Assembly: GCA_017548075.1 (NCBI GenBank)
Contig: JAFYNL010000017.1
Coordinates: 37,277-101,276 of the forward strand
Length of the DNA stretch: 64,000 nt
Origin: Bacteroidaceae bacterium
GTDB taxonomy: Bacteria > Bacteroidota > Bacteroidia > Bacteroidales > Bacteroidaceae
Direction of reading: 5' to 3'
Both the position numbers and the translations under genes were made by a program. A model generated the notes under the pieces. The model searched no databases. It was not told where the DNA came from and saw only the letters and a program-made list of their open reading frames with translations. Of the stretch, positions 34,301-42,268 are shown in pieces. Position 1 is the stretch's first letter. Each line of letters begins with the position of its first letter.

Positions 34301-34907
34301 AGGACTGTTTGTCTCCAACGATCCGGACGATCCTCTTAAGTATCAGATTCCTTCTTCATCGACGATAAATACTATTGTTCCAGCTCATGGTTATCTCGTT
34401 ATCTGGGCAGACAAACTGGAAGAAGTGACACAACTTCACACACCATTCAAGTTGACTAACGACGATGAACAGGCTTTGTTCATTCTTTCTTCAGATGAAT
34501 TTATTAGCAATAATGCGGAGTTCTTCCAAAGTCATCCGTCCTTGCAATTGTTTGTAGATGGCTTCACATACGCAATTCATGATGGCGACCAATCTGTAGG
34601 GCGCTATCCTGATGGCAGCAATGAAATCTATCTTTTCCATCGTCCTACTATCAATAAGGCTAATTCATTACTGACCTGCGACACCTTCCTTGGGGCAGAT
34701 ACAGGTTTGCCGCAGACCGACGAAATCATCTTGGGTGTTGAATTTGCTGAGGAACAGACGACAAAACAACAAGGCGATGGAGCACTTCAGGCTGGCTACT
34801 ACAACTTGTATGGTATGTATTTGGGTGAAGAGGCTCGTGGTTTGCGTCCAGGTCTCTATGTAGTTCGAATGCAAGATGGCTCGTCTCGCAAAGTCCTTCT
34901 CCGTTGA
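31341..34907 (+). CDS. Secreted CotH-kinase-like protein with lamin-tail domains, likely T9SS cargo
   Basis: 1188 residues with a signal peptide (about 1-21). In order: a lamin-tail domain (about 23-150, LVINEIQVAN then WIEFYNPTD); a chitobiase-C-like module (about 180-260, LYYTTDGSTPT); a CotH-like domain (about 270-660, LRGP-type segments and the acidic FHLICLDLDAAF near 552); a galactose-binding-like insert (about 715-900, YVDDGCVVYVNG); and a second lamin-tail domain (about 955-1110, RLNELSAS). The end (GLYVVRMQDGSSRKVLLR) looks like a Bacteroidales C-terminal sorting signal. CotH domains are protein-kinase-like and can phosphorylate surface proteins, but catalytic competence here is untested. 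Confidence 0.82.
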   Translation: MNRKILSILALWCFAAFSLRAATTDVSQLVINEIQVANIDMFIDPSFNYGGWIEFYNPTDVSVSLRGAFISDNPSNPRRFRLSTSLSFVPAHGYKVIWFGHYDTGNKYSSTANTQVDFKLDYEGGTICLADSKEQYHLSQSYPPAKPRCSYARTTDGGNEWRWCATPTLEASNEGSMFADKELQAPVIDVDSKVFTSGFSVHVEIPEGATLYYTTDGSTPTLSSDSSSDGEFYVDEVTTIYRFRLFKEGYLPSPVVTRSYIYNDRGYYLPVVSVVTDAKNLYDSKIGAYTDGTNGISGNGVSYSTNKNREWERPVNFDYLVPEENDETGDSYKMALNQECDFEVAGGWSRNLFAPNSSFRLKGHKYYYGKNFLPYSFFKGKPYIKSKAIVVRNGGNDGYGRIKDAATHQIMLRSGLYVDCQEYQPVHVFINGVFQFTYNLREPSNKHHGYANYGMDTDEMDQFEINGSVGYEQKEGDNQAFNQWMTLATQLGVSPTNTSLYDQICELVDIDEYCNYMAAECYIGSTDWLTNSNNVKGYRDRNDGKFHLICLDLDAAFSSSSMLGSLEGSLSDSRYSTGKNFLIDIFLKMLKYEPFKKRFIDAFCLVDGSVFETERCRQIITEMRNYKYNAHAMEGSAGSLNSSSNWLINAISGGHSSRMSHLSSYFNLKNPIKVELSSNIDGATILANGQEVPTGCFKGSLYTPMVLTAKAPAGYRFMGWQQVGDGNVSSSINVFDTNDTWDYYDQGSLDGQTWKVLSYNLSSWNTGNAPFGYGNVGINGSADYQTTLDYGNDANNKRPTYYFRKTVELENAPEDKDTYLLRCYVDDGCVVYVNGHEQGRYLMPEGTITYETFSTSYASTTAGYCEFVLDNKWLRKGANVIAVEVHNTHEHSSDIYWTAELRHDELNVDVELSKQPEWDLSDYAGMNLSKVMAVYEPIPETQLMENLAFPLRLNELSASNSIFINDHNKKNDWFELYNPTDTDLDAAGLFVSNDPDDPLKYQIPSSSTINTIVPAHGYLVIWADKLEEVTQLHTPFKLTNDDEQALFILSSDEFISNNAEFFQSHPSLQLFVDGFTYAIHDGDQSVGRYPDGSNEIYLFHRPTINKANSLLTCDTFLGADTGLPQTDEIILGVEFAEEQTTKQQGDGALQAGYYNLYGMYLGEEARGLRPGLYVVRMQDGSSRKVLLR

Positions 34908-34964
34908 TTTCTGAGGAGGTTGCTAAGTTCCTGATTTTCAAAAGGCGAGTTAAGTCTGAAAACG

Positions 34965-35074
34965 ACTGCAGTTAAGTTGGCAAAGTTAACGTGTTACGTT
35001 GGCGATTTTAACGTGTTATGATTGCAATCGTAACTGGGGTTGTTTGCAAACGTAACTGGCGTGGTTGAAAGAAA
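34965..35074 (+). repeat. 22-bp tandem array F (5 units)
   Basis: Units lie at 34965, 34987, 35009, 35031 and 35053. The two central ones read TTAACGTGTTACGTT and TTAACGTGTTATGAT. The right-hand pair carries AACTGGGGTTG and AACTGGCGTGG. The DNA just upstream (34934-34964) repeats the hairpin-like leader of array E in degenerate form. Confidence 0.88.
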
Positions 35075-35132
35075 AAGCACAAATCTCCTTCATTTTTTTC
35101 GTGGCAAAAGAGTAAAGTTACAAAATTAATTG

Positions 35133-35140
35133 TAACTTTG
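35133..35140 (+). promoter_or_regulatory. -7 box of the three-module protein and GH92 operon
   Basis: TAACTTTG, 40 bases before the ATG at 35181. Confidence 0.62.
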
Positions 35141-35180
35141 TCGCAGAAATAATCATGCAACAAACTAAAACCAAAATCGT

Positions 35181-37148
35181 ATGAAGACACGAATCTTTAC
35201 CCTTTTAATGTCGCTCTTAGCATTCGTTTGGAGTGCAAAAGCCGATGAAATAACCAGCATGACGCTGACAATCAGCTTTAATGGCGGAGACTATTTCGAG
35301 GTGCCTTTCCCTGCTCAGGGCTGGCCCGACTTGGACATAACTGACGAGCCTGCAACGTCTATCCGTATCAAAAAAGTTGAGGTACAGACCTCAGGAACGG
35401 TAAGCGACGTTGTCTTCGAGGCCACGATGTATAAGACCGAGAACGGTTTGAGACCCGATGATGGCTGGCGAACCTTTGATTTGATACAGAATGGGAACAC
35501 TTGGGCGCTTGACTTTGGTGATGCGGCTCCAGACCTTATCGATAGTGAGATGGGTTCTTCGCCAAGAACTTTCCAGTTCCATGTTAAGGGTAAGAATGGT
35601 TCTGGCACAGATATCTACTACAATAACGGAGGTCTAGATTATAAGGTACTGTTTGTGAAAGGCAGCGTTTCCCCGTCTTCCGATGGTATCAAGAACATGA
35701 GGCTGACCATCAGATACAACGGAGGCGAGTCCTTCACGCAGGATTTCCCTGCCGAAGACTTTCCTGTAATCGATTTGACAGACGACCGAACGACCTCCTT
35801 AATCATAGAAAAAGTCGAGGTTGAGGCAGAAGAAACTGTGTCGGATGTTAGCTTTAGTGGCACGATGTATTCAACTTCTCAGGGCGGACCATCCGATGAA
35901 TGGCGGAGTTTCCCCTTGCAAAACCAAGGTGGAGGCAACTGGGTGCTCGATATGGGAGAAGGTGTGGAACTTGTGGAAAGCAAGTGGTTGACAGAAAACA
36001 AAACAAAGACCTTCCAATTCTTCGTGCAGGCAAAAGACGGCGAGGGTCATGATATCTACTACAATAATGGTGGCGAAGACTATAAGGTAACGTTCACTAC
36101 TGGCGAAGGTGGCGACGATGATTGGAAGGTTAAGTTCCTCGACGAAGTGACCGCCGAACTAGATCTTCGTGTCAACGATGAGTTGCGAGTGTATGCTTTC
36201 TATGGTGACGGCAGTCGTACACCTGAAGAACAGCCAGGACGACTCAGTTCCCTCACGATAGAACAATTCGATCTGATATTCCGTATAAAGGAAGGTTTGA
36301 GCACGAAAGATATGAGCCTTCAGTACAAAGTCTATGAAGAAGGACATGCAGACGAAGGTTGGTGGAACAGGATCGACGCTCAGCAATACTTCGATCAAGG
36401 TGACAACATAATGTATTGCCATGCAGGGGATCTGGGACAGCAAGTTGCAGATGGCCTGGAAGTGGGTAAGAACTATGTGCTCGAGGTATGTTATCAAGTC
36501 GTTGTTAATGGGGACTACATCTTCTTGGGTAAAGAGAAAGAAAGTAGTAAGTTCCGCTTCTCCGTCGAGGAAAACGTGCAGCCAGAAGGCATCAGAAGCT
36601 TTAGGTTGACCGTCAATTGCGATGGTGAAACGTTTACAGAGTCGTTCCCAGAGTCGGGTTGGGATAATGTAGTTATTCCTGATGAGACCTTCTCCCTTAA
36701 GATATTGAAGGCAGAAGTCGAGGCAAGCGAGTCTGTAAGTTACGTTGGCTTGTGTTCGACGATATACGATACCTCGGATGGTTGGCAGCACGATACTGGT
36801 GCGTGGGATTGGACTCCTCTCGAGAATCAAGGTGGCGGCTATTGGGTACTCGACTTTGGAGATGGTAAGGAACTCATCGAAGGCGACTGGTTGATGCAGA
36901 GCAAGACAAAGACTTTCGAGTTCTTTGCTGATGGAGGAGATGCCTATGACAATAAATACAAGTTCAACAACGGTAGTGAATACAATAATTATAAGGTTAC
37001 CTTCACTACTGTCGAAGATCCCGATGGCGTTCATCTCATTCCTGCTTCACAAAAGAAGAACGGAGAACTGTATAATCTTGCAGGTCAGCGTGTAAGCAAA
37101 GACTATAAGGGTATCGTGATTAGTAATGGTAAAAAGATTCTGAAGTAA
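35181..37148 (+). CDS. Secreted protein with three repeated modules and a C-terminal sorting motif
   Basis: 655 residues with a signal peptide (about 1-21). I do not recognise the family. Three homologous modules of about 140 residues lie at about 24-160, 170-310 and 470-612. Each starts with a strand such as MTLTISFNGG, MRLTIRYNGG or FRLTVNCDGE, has a WVLDxGxG-type centre and ends YYNNGGxDYKV-like, followed by TFTT in the last two. A distinct segment (about 313-468) sits between modules two and three. The end (ELYNLAGQRVSKDYKGIVI then GKKILK) is the Bacteroidales C-terminal pattern linked to type IX export. The GH92 gene follows after two bases, so a glycan-binding or scaffold role is possible but unproven. 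Confidence 0.75.
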   Translation: MKTRIFTLLMSLLAFVWSAKADEITSMTLTISFNGGDYFEVPFPAQGWPDLDITDEPATSIRIKKVEVQTSGTVSDVVFEATMYKTENGLRPDDGWRTFDLIQNGNTWALDFGDAAPDLIDSEMGSSPRTFQFHVKGKNGSGTDIYYNNGGLDYKVLFVKGSVSPSSDGIKNMRLTIRYNGGESFTQDFPAEDFPVIDLTDDRTTSLIIEKVEVEAEETVSDVSFSGTMYSTSQGGPSDEWRSFPLQNQGGGNWVLDMGEGVELVESKWLTENKTKTFQFFVQAKDGEGHDIYYNNGGEDYKVTFTTGEGGDDDWKVKFLDEVTAELDLRVNDELRVYAFYGDGSRTPEEQPGRLSSLTIEQFDLIFRIKEGLSTKDMSLQYKVYEEGHADEGWWNRIDAQQYFDQGDNIMYCHAGDLGQQVADGLEVGKNYVLEVCYQVVVNGDYIFLGKEKESSKFRFSVEENVQPEGIRSFRLTVNCDGETFTESFPESGWDNVVIPDETFSLKILKAEVEASESVSYVGLCSTIYDTSDGWQHDTGAWDWTPLENQGGGYWVLDFGDGKELIEGDWLMQSKTKTFEFFADGGDAYDNKYKFNNGSEYNNYKVTFTTVEDPDGVHLIPASQKKNGELYNLAGQRVSKDYKGIVISNGKKILK

Positions 37149-37150
37149 CG

Positions 37151-39436
37151 ATGAAAAACAAATCCTTCCTCATTCTGTCGGCCTTTGTGCTGAGTGTTTT
37201 GCCCTGCAAAGCAACGGTTGACCTGGTGCAATATGTTAATACTTTGCAAGGGACGCACTCCAACTTCGGGCTGTCTCACGGCAATACTTTCCCTGCGACG
37301 GCAATGCCGTATGCCCAACATATGTGGACTCCGCAGACAGGACCCAACGGGGAAGGGTTCAAGTACCTTTACGAATCTGACCAGATAAGAGGTTTCGGGC
37401 AGAGTCATCAGCCTTCGCCTTGGGTGAGTGACTATGCTGTCTATACTTTCTTCCCTGAAGTTGGGGCTTTGGAAGTCGACCCGGATAAGCGAGGAGCACG
37501 TTTCTGCCATTGCCAGGAAGAAGGTCATCCGCACTATTATCGCGTGGCTTTCGACAATGGCATTCGTACTGAAATGGCTCCAACAGAGAGATGCGTCCAC
37601 CTTCGCTTCACTTTTCCCAAGCAGAAAGGCGACGCTTTCCTCATTATCGACGGCTATACTGAGCAGTCGGAAATCCATGTGAATCCTGAGAAAAGGCAGG
37701 TTGCGGGCTGGGTTAACAATCAGCGTTTCGTCAATCATAGCGAGAACTTCCGTTGCTATTTTGTGGTTCAATTCGACCAGCCGATACTCGATTATGGCAT
37801 TTGGGAAGGGGAGCAAAAGCAGACTTTCCCTCATGAAAAGGACGGCAAAGGCAAGCGTTATGGTTGTTATCTCAAGTTCAAGCCGGGCAGTAAGGTGCAG
37901 GCAAGAGCCGCCAGTAGCTACATTTCCGAGGAACAGGCCTGGCAGAATTGGCGTTCGGAACTTGGTGCAGACAAAAACTTGGAACAGACAAAAAAGCGAG
38001 GCTTCGAGACTTGGAATGCTTTGCTCAATCGTGTTCGAGTGGAAGGAGGCAGCGACGAGCAGTTGCGCACCTTCTATAGTTGCTTGTTTAGGGCAAATCT
38101 TTTCTCTCGCCACTTCTATGAAATGAAGGCAGACGGCACACCTTATTATTATAGTCCTTACGATGGAAAGATTCACGAGGGCTATATGCTGACCGACAAC
38201 GGCTTTTGGGACACTTTCCGCAGCCAGTTTCCATTGACGAATATCCTGCATCCAACGCAACAAGGACGCTATATGCAAGCCCTTCTCGACGCGCAAAAGC
38301 AGTTCGGATGGCTGCCTGCGTGGTCTTGTCCAGGTGAAACTGGAGGCATGTGTGGCAACCATAGTATCTCGCTTCTGGCAGATGCTTGGGCAAAAGGAAT
38401 ACATTCTTTCAACCCAGATTCCGCTTTGGCTGCCTATGCTCACGAGGCTATGAACAAAGGGCCGATGGGTGGAGCAAACGGACGAGCCGGGTGGAAAGAG
38501 TATTGGCAACTCGGCTATGTGACTTTCCCAGAGTCCCACGGGAGCGTCACACAAACGCTAGAATATGCTTACGACGACTGGTGTGCGTGGACTTTGGCTC
38601 GCAGTTGTGGCAATAAGTTCTACGAAAAAGTGTTCGAGAAAGTGCTTCGTAACTACCTGAATCTGTGGGACCCAGAGACCAAATTCTTTCGTGGAAGAGG
38701 ACTTGACGGCAAATGGTACGAGCCTTTCGACCCTCTTGTTTGGGGCGGACCATATACCGAGGGCAATGCCTGGCACTATATCTGGAGCGTTTTCCACGAT
38801 GTGCAAGGTCTCATCGAACTCTTTGGCTCGGATGAAGCCTTTTGTGAGAAGATGGATAGCGTCTTTTCGCAACCTGGCACAGTTAAGCCTGGCTGGTATG
38901 GAGGCAAGATTCATGAAATGACGGAAATGGAGATAGCGGGTATGGGGCAGTATGCTCACGGCAATCAACCCATTCAACACATGCCCTACCTCTACAGTTA
39001 TGCCGGTCAGCCTTGGAAGACTCAGTACTGGGTTAGGCAGATTATGGAGCGCCTTTACAACAGTACTCCAGACGGCTTCCCAGGTGATGAGGACCAAGGC
39101 GGCATGAGTTCGTGGTACGTTCTTTCTGCTCTTGGACTTTATGCGGTTACCCCTGGAACGGACCAATATGTGCTTGGCAGTCCTGTCTTCCAGCGTGCTA
39201 CCATTACGATGGAGAATGGAAAGCAATTCGTCATCGAGGCAAAGGACAACTCGAAGGATAATGTCTATGTGGAAAGTCGCAGTTTGAACGGCCAGTCTCT
39301 CTCACGTAATTACATCACTTATAGCGAGTTGACTTCTGGAGGAACGCTCCAAATGCAGATGTCCGACAAGCCTAACAAGCAATTGGGAACTGCCAAGAAG
39401 GACGCTCCTTACAGCCTGACTTCAAGGGGTAACTAA
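37151..39436 (+). CDS. Secreted GH92 alpha-mannosidase (first copy)
   Basis: 761 residues with a signal peptide (MKNKSFLIL to PCKA). It is a full-length family 92 glycosidase: VQYVNTLQGTHSNFGLSHG at the start, the catalytic acid region YTEGNAWHYIW (about 550), and the base region GDEDQGGMSSWYVLSALG (about 645). GH92 enzymes are calcium-dependent inverting exo-mannosidases acting on alpha-1,2, 1,3, 1,4 or 1,6 links of N-glycans or yeast mannan; linkage specificity cannot be read here. It starts two bases after the three-module protein and shares its transcript. Its stop codon lies within the first unit of array G. Confidence 0.93.
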   Translation: MKNKSFLILSAFVLSVLPCKATVDLVQYVNTLQGTHSNFGLSHGNTFPATAMPYAQHMWTPQTGPNGEGFKYLYESDQIRGFGQSHQPSPWVSDYAVYTFFPEVGALEVDPDKRGARFCHCQEEGHPHYYRVAFDNGIRTEMAPTERCVHLRFTFPKQKGDAFLIIDGYTEQSEIHVNPEKRQVAGWVNNQRFVNHSENFRCYFVVQFDQPILDYGIWEGEQKQTFPHEKDGKGKRYGCYLKFKPGSKVQARAASSYISEEQAWQNWRSELGADKNLEQTKKRGFETWNALLNRVRVEGGSDEQLRTFYSCLFRANLFSRHFYEMKADGTPYYYSPYDGKIHEGYMLTDNGFWDTFRSQFPLTNILHPTQQGRYMQALLDAQKQFGWLPAWSCPGETGGMCGNHSISLLADAWAKGIHSFNPDSALAAYAHEAMNKGPMGGANGRAGWKEYWQLGYVTFPESHGSVTQTLEYAYDDWCAWTLARSCGNKFYEKVFEKVLRNYLNLWDPETKFFRGRGLDGKWYEPFDPLVWGGPYTEGNAWHYIWSVFHDVQGLIELFGSDEAFCEKMDSVFSQPGTVKPGWYGGKIHEMTEMEIAGMGQYAHGNQPIQHMPYLYSYAGQPWKTQYWVRQIMERLYNSTPDGFPGDEDQGGMSSWYVLSALGLYAVTPGTDQYVLGSPVFQRATITMENGKQFVIEAKDNSKDNVYVESRSLNGQSLSRNYITYSELTSGGTLQMQMSDKPNKQLGTAKKDAPYSLTSRGN

Positions 39437-39582
39437 GGTCGTTTGAAAACAACCCTAGTGAAGTTTGCCAACGACCCACGTTAAGTTGCCCAACTTAACA
39501 CGTTAACTTTGCAAACTTAACACGTTATGTTTGCCATCGTAACTGCAGTCGTTCGGAAACGTTACTGCAGGTCCACTTTGAT
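39429..39582 (-). repeat. 22-bp tandem array G (7 exact-length units)
   Basis: Seven 22-base units start at 39429, 39451, 39473, 39495, 39517, 39539 and 39561. The middle ones read TTAACACGTTAAC or TTAACACGTTATG plus TTTGC[AC]A. The first (GTAACTAAGGTCGTT) and sixth (GTAACTGCAGTCGTT) are near-copies of each other. The stop codons of both convergent flanking genes (39434-39436 plus, 39562-39564 minus) fall inside terminal units. Confidence 0.93.
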
Positions 39583-40566
39583 TAGGTCTTTTTGGGCGGT
39601 AAACCAAGGCAGGTATTTCTTCAGAAGCCAGCAGCAGAACACAGAGAAAGCTAAGGTGATAGCCAGGAAGATAAGGCTGTGCCAAATGCCTGTCTGACGA
39701 GCTGTTTCCGGCAAGAAATGGAGTGAAGCAACAAGGAGCGTCACTATTGCCATATGTGTGCAAAGCACTATGAGAGAGTAGCGTCCAATATATGAGATGA
39801 CGGGGAACCATTTGATGACGCTACTTAGCAACAGGACAGCAAGCGTGCCAGAGAAGCCTGCAATATAAAGCAACGGCCAAGAACTGTTATAAGTGTTGGT
39901 GAAGAAGAAGTTCTCGCCCACATACAGATAGTATACCATCCCAAACAAGATGAGCGCCATAATGAGTGCCATCCACCAAGGAATCCTTCTTTGCAGGAGA
40001 TGCAGCCTTCTGTTCAGGACAAATCCAGACCATAGAAAAGGCATGCACGTCATTGCAGTACCAAAGTTTAGACGTAAGTCCCCTAGATGATAGCCGAGAA
40101 TGCCGATAACGAACATCGTTGTTCCCAAGAGCACTTCTGAAGCAACGGCACTCATTTTGATTCGTCGAATTGCGTAATATGATATCGCAAAAATGACGTT
40201 CATGATGAAGAGACAACGCAAGAACCACAAAGGTCCCCAGATGCTTGTAATGTTGGCTCCAGTAGAAGCAAAGTTCGTGTAGTTCTGAACAAGCCAGGCT
40301 ATCGCTTTATAAATAATGTAAAAGAAGAGGTAGGGGACAAGTATGCGATTGAACTTACGCAGCAGAAACTCGCGAATACCTCCTTGATAGTCCTTGAAGA
40401 AAAGGCCTGAGAGAATGAAGTAGAGCGGCATTCGCATCTGTTCGAAAACTTCATTCAGGGGATATTTTCCTGCAGAAAAGTAGCCTTCATTCGAGATGTG
40501 ATCCAGCACGACAAGAAAGATGCAGATGCCTTTCGCCAGATCGATATACTCAATTCGCTCTTTCAT
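39562..40566 (-). CDS. Acyltransferase family 3 membrane protein
   Basis: 334 residues with about ten membrane helices. It has the acyltransferase-3 start pattern IEYIDLAKGICIFLVVLDH, with the likely catalytic histidine, and the LRKFNRILVPYLFFYI arginine/proline segment. It is likely to O-acylate a surface sugar. It is the last gene of the 46640-39562 run, 11 bases after ispF. Its last codons (VDLQ) and stop are encoded by array G. This is the third acyltransferase-3 domain in the window, and its substrate is unknown. Confidence 0.85.
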   Translation of the reverse strand: MKERIEYIDLAKGICIFLVVLDHISNEGYFSAGKYPLNEVFEQMRMPLYFILSGLFFKDYQGGIREFLLRKFNRILVPYLFFYIIYKAIAWLVQNYTNFASTGANITSIWGPLWFLRCLFIMNVIFAISYYAIRRIKMSAVASEVLLGTTMFVIGILGYHLGDLRLNFGTAMTCMPFLWSGFVLNRRLHLLQRRIPWWMALIMALILFGMVYYLYVGENFFFTNTYNSSWPLLYIAGFSGTLAVLLLSSVIKWFPVISYIGRYSLIVLCTHMAIVTLLVASLHFLPETARQTGIWHSLIFLAITLAFSVFCCWLLKKYLPWFTAQKDLIKVDLQ

Positions 40567-40577
40567 AGAGGAAAGGG

Positions 40578-41057
40578 CTAGCGTTCAATAAGGACAGTTG
40601 CGTAGGCAGAAATGCCTTCTTCACGACCAACAAAGCCGAGTTTTTCTGTTGTAGTTGCCTTGATGGAAACGTCATCCATATCAATTCCCATCACTTCGGC
40701 AAGACATTTCTGCATTTCAGGGATGCGCGCCTTCAGTTTAGGTTGCTCGGCACAAATGGTAGCATCGATATTGCCAACCTTGTAACCTTTAGTCGCAATC
40801 AGTTCAACTGTTTTGCGCAAAAGAACCTTGCTGTCGATGTTGTGGAATTCTTCGCTATTATCAGGGAAGTGAAAGCCGATGTCCCTCATGTTGGCGGCAC
40901 CCAGCAAAGCATCACAAATGGCGTGAATCAGAACGTCGGCATCGCTATGACCCAGAAGTCCGAGAGTGTGTTCGAAACGGATGCCACCCAACCACAACTC
41001 GCGTCCCTCAACTAATTGATGAACATCATAGCCAAAGCCAACTCGAATCTTACTCAT
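40578..41057 (-). CDS. ispF: 2-C-methyl-D-erythritol 2,4-cyclodiphosphate synthase
   Basis: 159 residues, the standard IspF length. It converts the 4-diphosphocytidyl-methylerythritol 2-phosphate intermediate to the cyclic diphosphate in the non-mevalonate isoprenoid pathway. Metal ligands D9 and H11 lie in GYDVHQL, a third in LLGHSDADVLIH, and the conserved DIGFHFPD and ATTTEKLGFVGR segments are present. It starts seven bases after porV ends. The pairing with type IX secretion genes is a conserved-looking neighbourhood with no obvious functional link. Confidence 0.96.
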   Translation of the reverse strand: MSKIRVGFGYDVHQLVEGRELWLGGIRFEHTLGLLGHSDADVLIHAICDALLGAANMRDIGFHFPDNSEEFHNIDSKVLLRKTVELIATKGYKVGNIDATICAEQPKLKARIPEMQKCLAEVMGIDMDDVSIKATTTEKLGFVGREEGISAYATVLIER

Positions 41058-41064
41058 ATTCTCC

Positions 41065-42243
41065 TTATCTTCTCCTCATCTTTCCGAAGAGGTCACGCAT
41101 GCCGTCCAAGTCGAAGCCAAGCGAGAAACGCATAGTCTGGTCCAAAGGATTGGTTTGTGCCGTAGAGAATACATAAGAAGCATCGACGGAGAACACACTC
41201 ATGTGGAAGCCCGCACCAACGGTAAAGTACTTACGATTACCTTTGTTTTCGGCTTCATGATGATAACCTGCGCGGAGCATAAAGCGGTCGTTATAAGTGT
41301 ATTCGGCACCAAAACTATACTGAATCTCCTGCATCTCTTCCTTGAAACCACCAGGAGCATCGCCAAAACTCTTGAACATACCGGCAATCGAGGAGACATC
41401 GTAGTAGTCCTTTTGCACGCGGTCTTCGTAATCGTTATCAGCCTCGTCCTCCTTCTTCATTGGGTATGTGGGAACAAGAAGCTTGTTCAAATCCAATCCA
41501 ATGCTGAACTTGTTGTACTCGTTGAAAGGAATTGTCAGGTTGCAACCAATACGAAGGTTTGTGGGAATGAACTCCGAGTTGTCGCTTCCACCGTATGAAA
41601 TCTTTGAACCGATATTGCTAATGTTGATACCCCAGCCAAAGCTGCACTCGCGATTGCCAGCCATAAAGTAACCCAAACGATACATGGCGATATCAGCGGC
41701 AAACGCCTTACCCGCACTACTCTCTGCAGTATAGTCGTACTTAATATCGGAAAGGATGAAGCGAAGGTTAACACCCATTGAGAAAGTCTCACTAAGCATA
41801 CGGCTATAACCTGCGTCGATGGCCATCTCATAAGGTCTGATAGTCATATCATCCATATCAGCAAGATACACTTCGCCAAGGCTGAAGTAACGCAAAGAAG
41901 CGTGTACTGCGCTGTAATCACCTATGCGATAGAAGCCTGTCAGGTTGGCAAGATTGATGTCGTTGACCAGTTTGCGCAACCAAGGTGTATAGCTGACACC
42001 AACGCCAGCGCGAGCAATGTTAAAGGGATACTTTGCAGGATTCCAATACTGCGAATAGACATCGGCTTCGGTGGCGGCACCAATGTCGCCCATTGCACCT
42101 GCACGAGCATCTGGAGCAATAGCTAGAGAAGTAACACTCGTGTTAACTGGATTGAACATATTTTGCTTGTCCTGCGCAAGGACAGCCTCTGTGCTGCATA
42201 CTACAAGAAGCAGCAGGATGCGGATGATTCTGTGTGCTTTCAT
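41065..42243 (-). CDS. porV: Type IX secretion outer-membrane protein PorV (LptO)
   Basis: 392 residues with a signal peptide (to VLAQ, about residue 24). It is a FadL-like 14-strand barrel with the PorV/PorQ-family opening AIAPDARAGAMGDIGAATEAD and SQYWNPAKYPF. The strong TSLAIAPDARAGAMGD start and position after porU favour PorV over PorQ. PorV shuttles cargo from the SOV translocon to the PorU attachment complex at the outer membrane. It lies 25 bases after porU. Confidence 0.9.
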   Translation of the reverse strand: MKAHRIIRILLLLVVCSTEAVLAQDKQNMFNPVNTSVTSLAIAPDARAGAMGDIGAATEADVYSQYWNPAKYPFNIARAGVGVSYTPWLRKLVNDINLANLTGFYRIGDYSAVHASLRYFSLGEVYLADMDDMTIRPYEMAIDAGYSRMLSETFSMGVNLRFILSDIKYDYTAESSAGKAFAADIAMYRLGYFMAGNRECSFGWGINISNIGSKISYGGSDNSEFIPTNLRIGCNLTIPFNEYNKFSIGLDLNKLLVPTYPMKKEDEADNDYEDRVQKDYYDVSSIAGMFKSFGDAPGGFKEEMQEIQYSFGAEYTYNDRFMLRAGYHHEAENKGNRKYFTVGAGFHMSVFSVDASYVFSTAQTNPLDQTMRFSLGFDLDGMRDLFGKMRRR

Positions 42244-42268
42244 ACTCTATTATAACTGAGCAGGAGGC

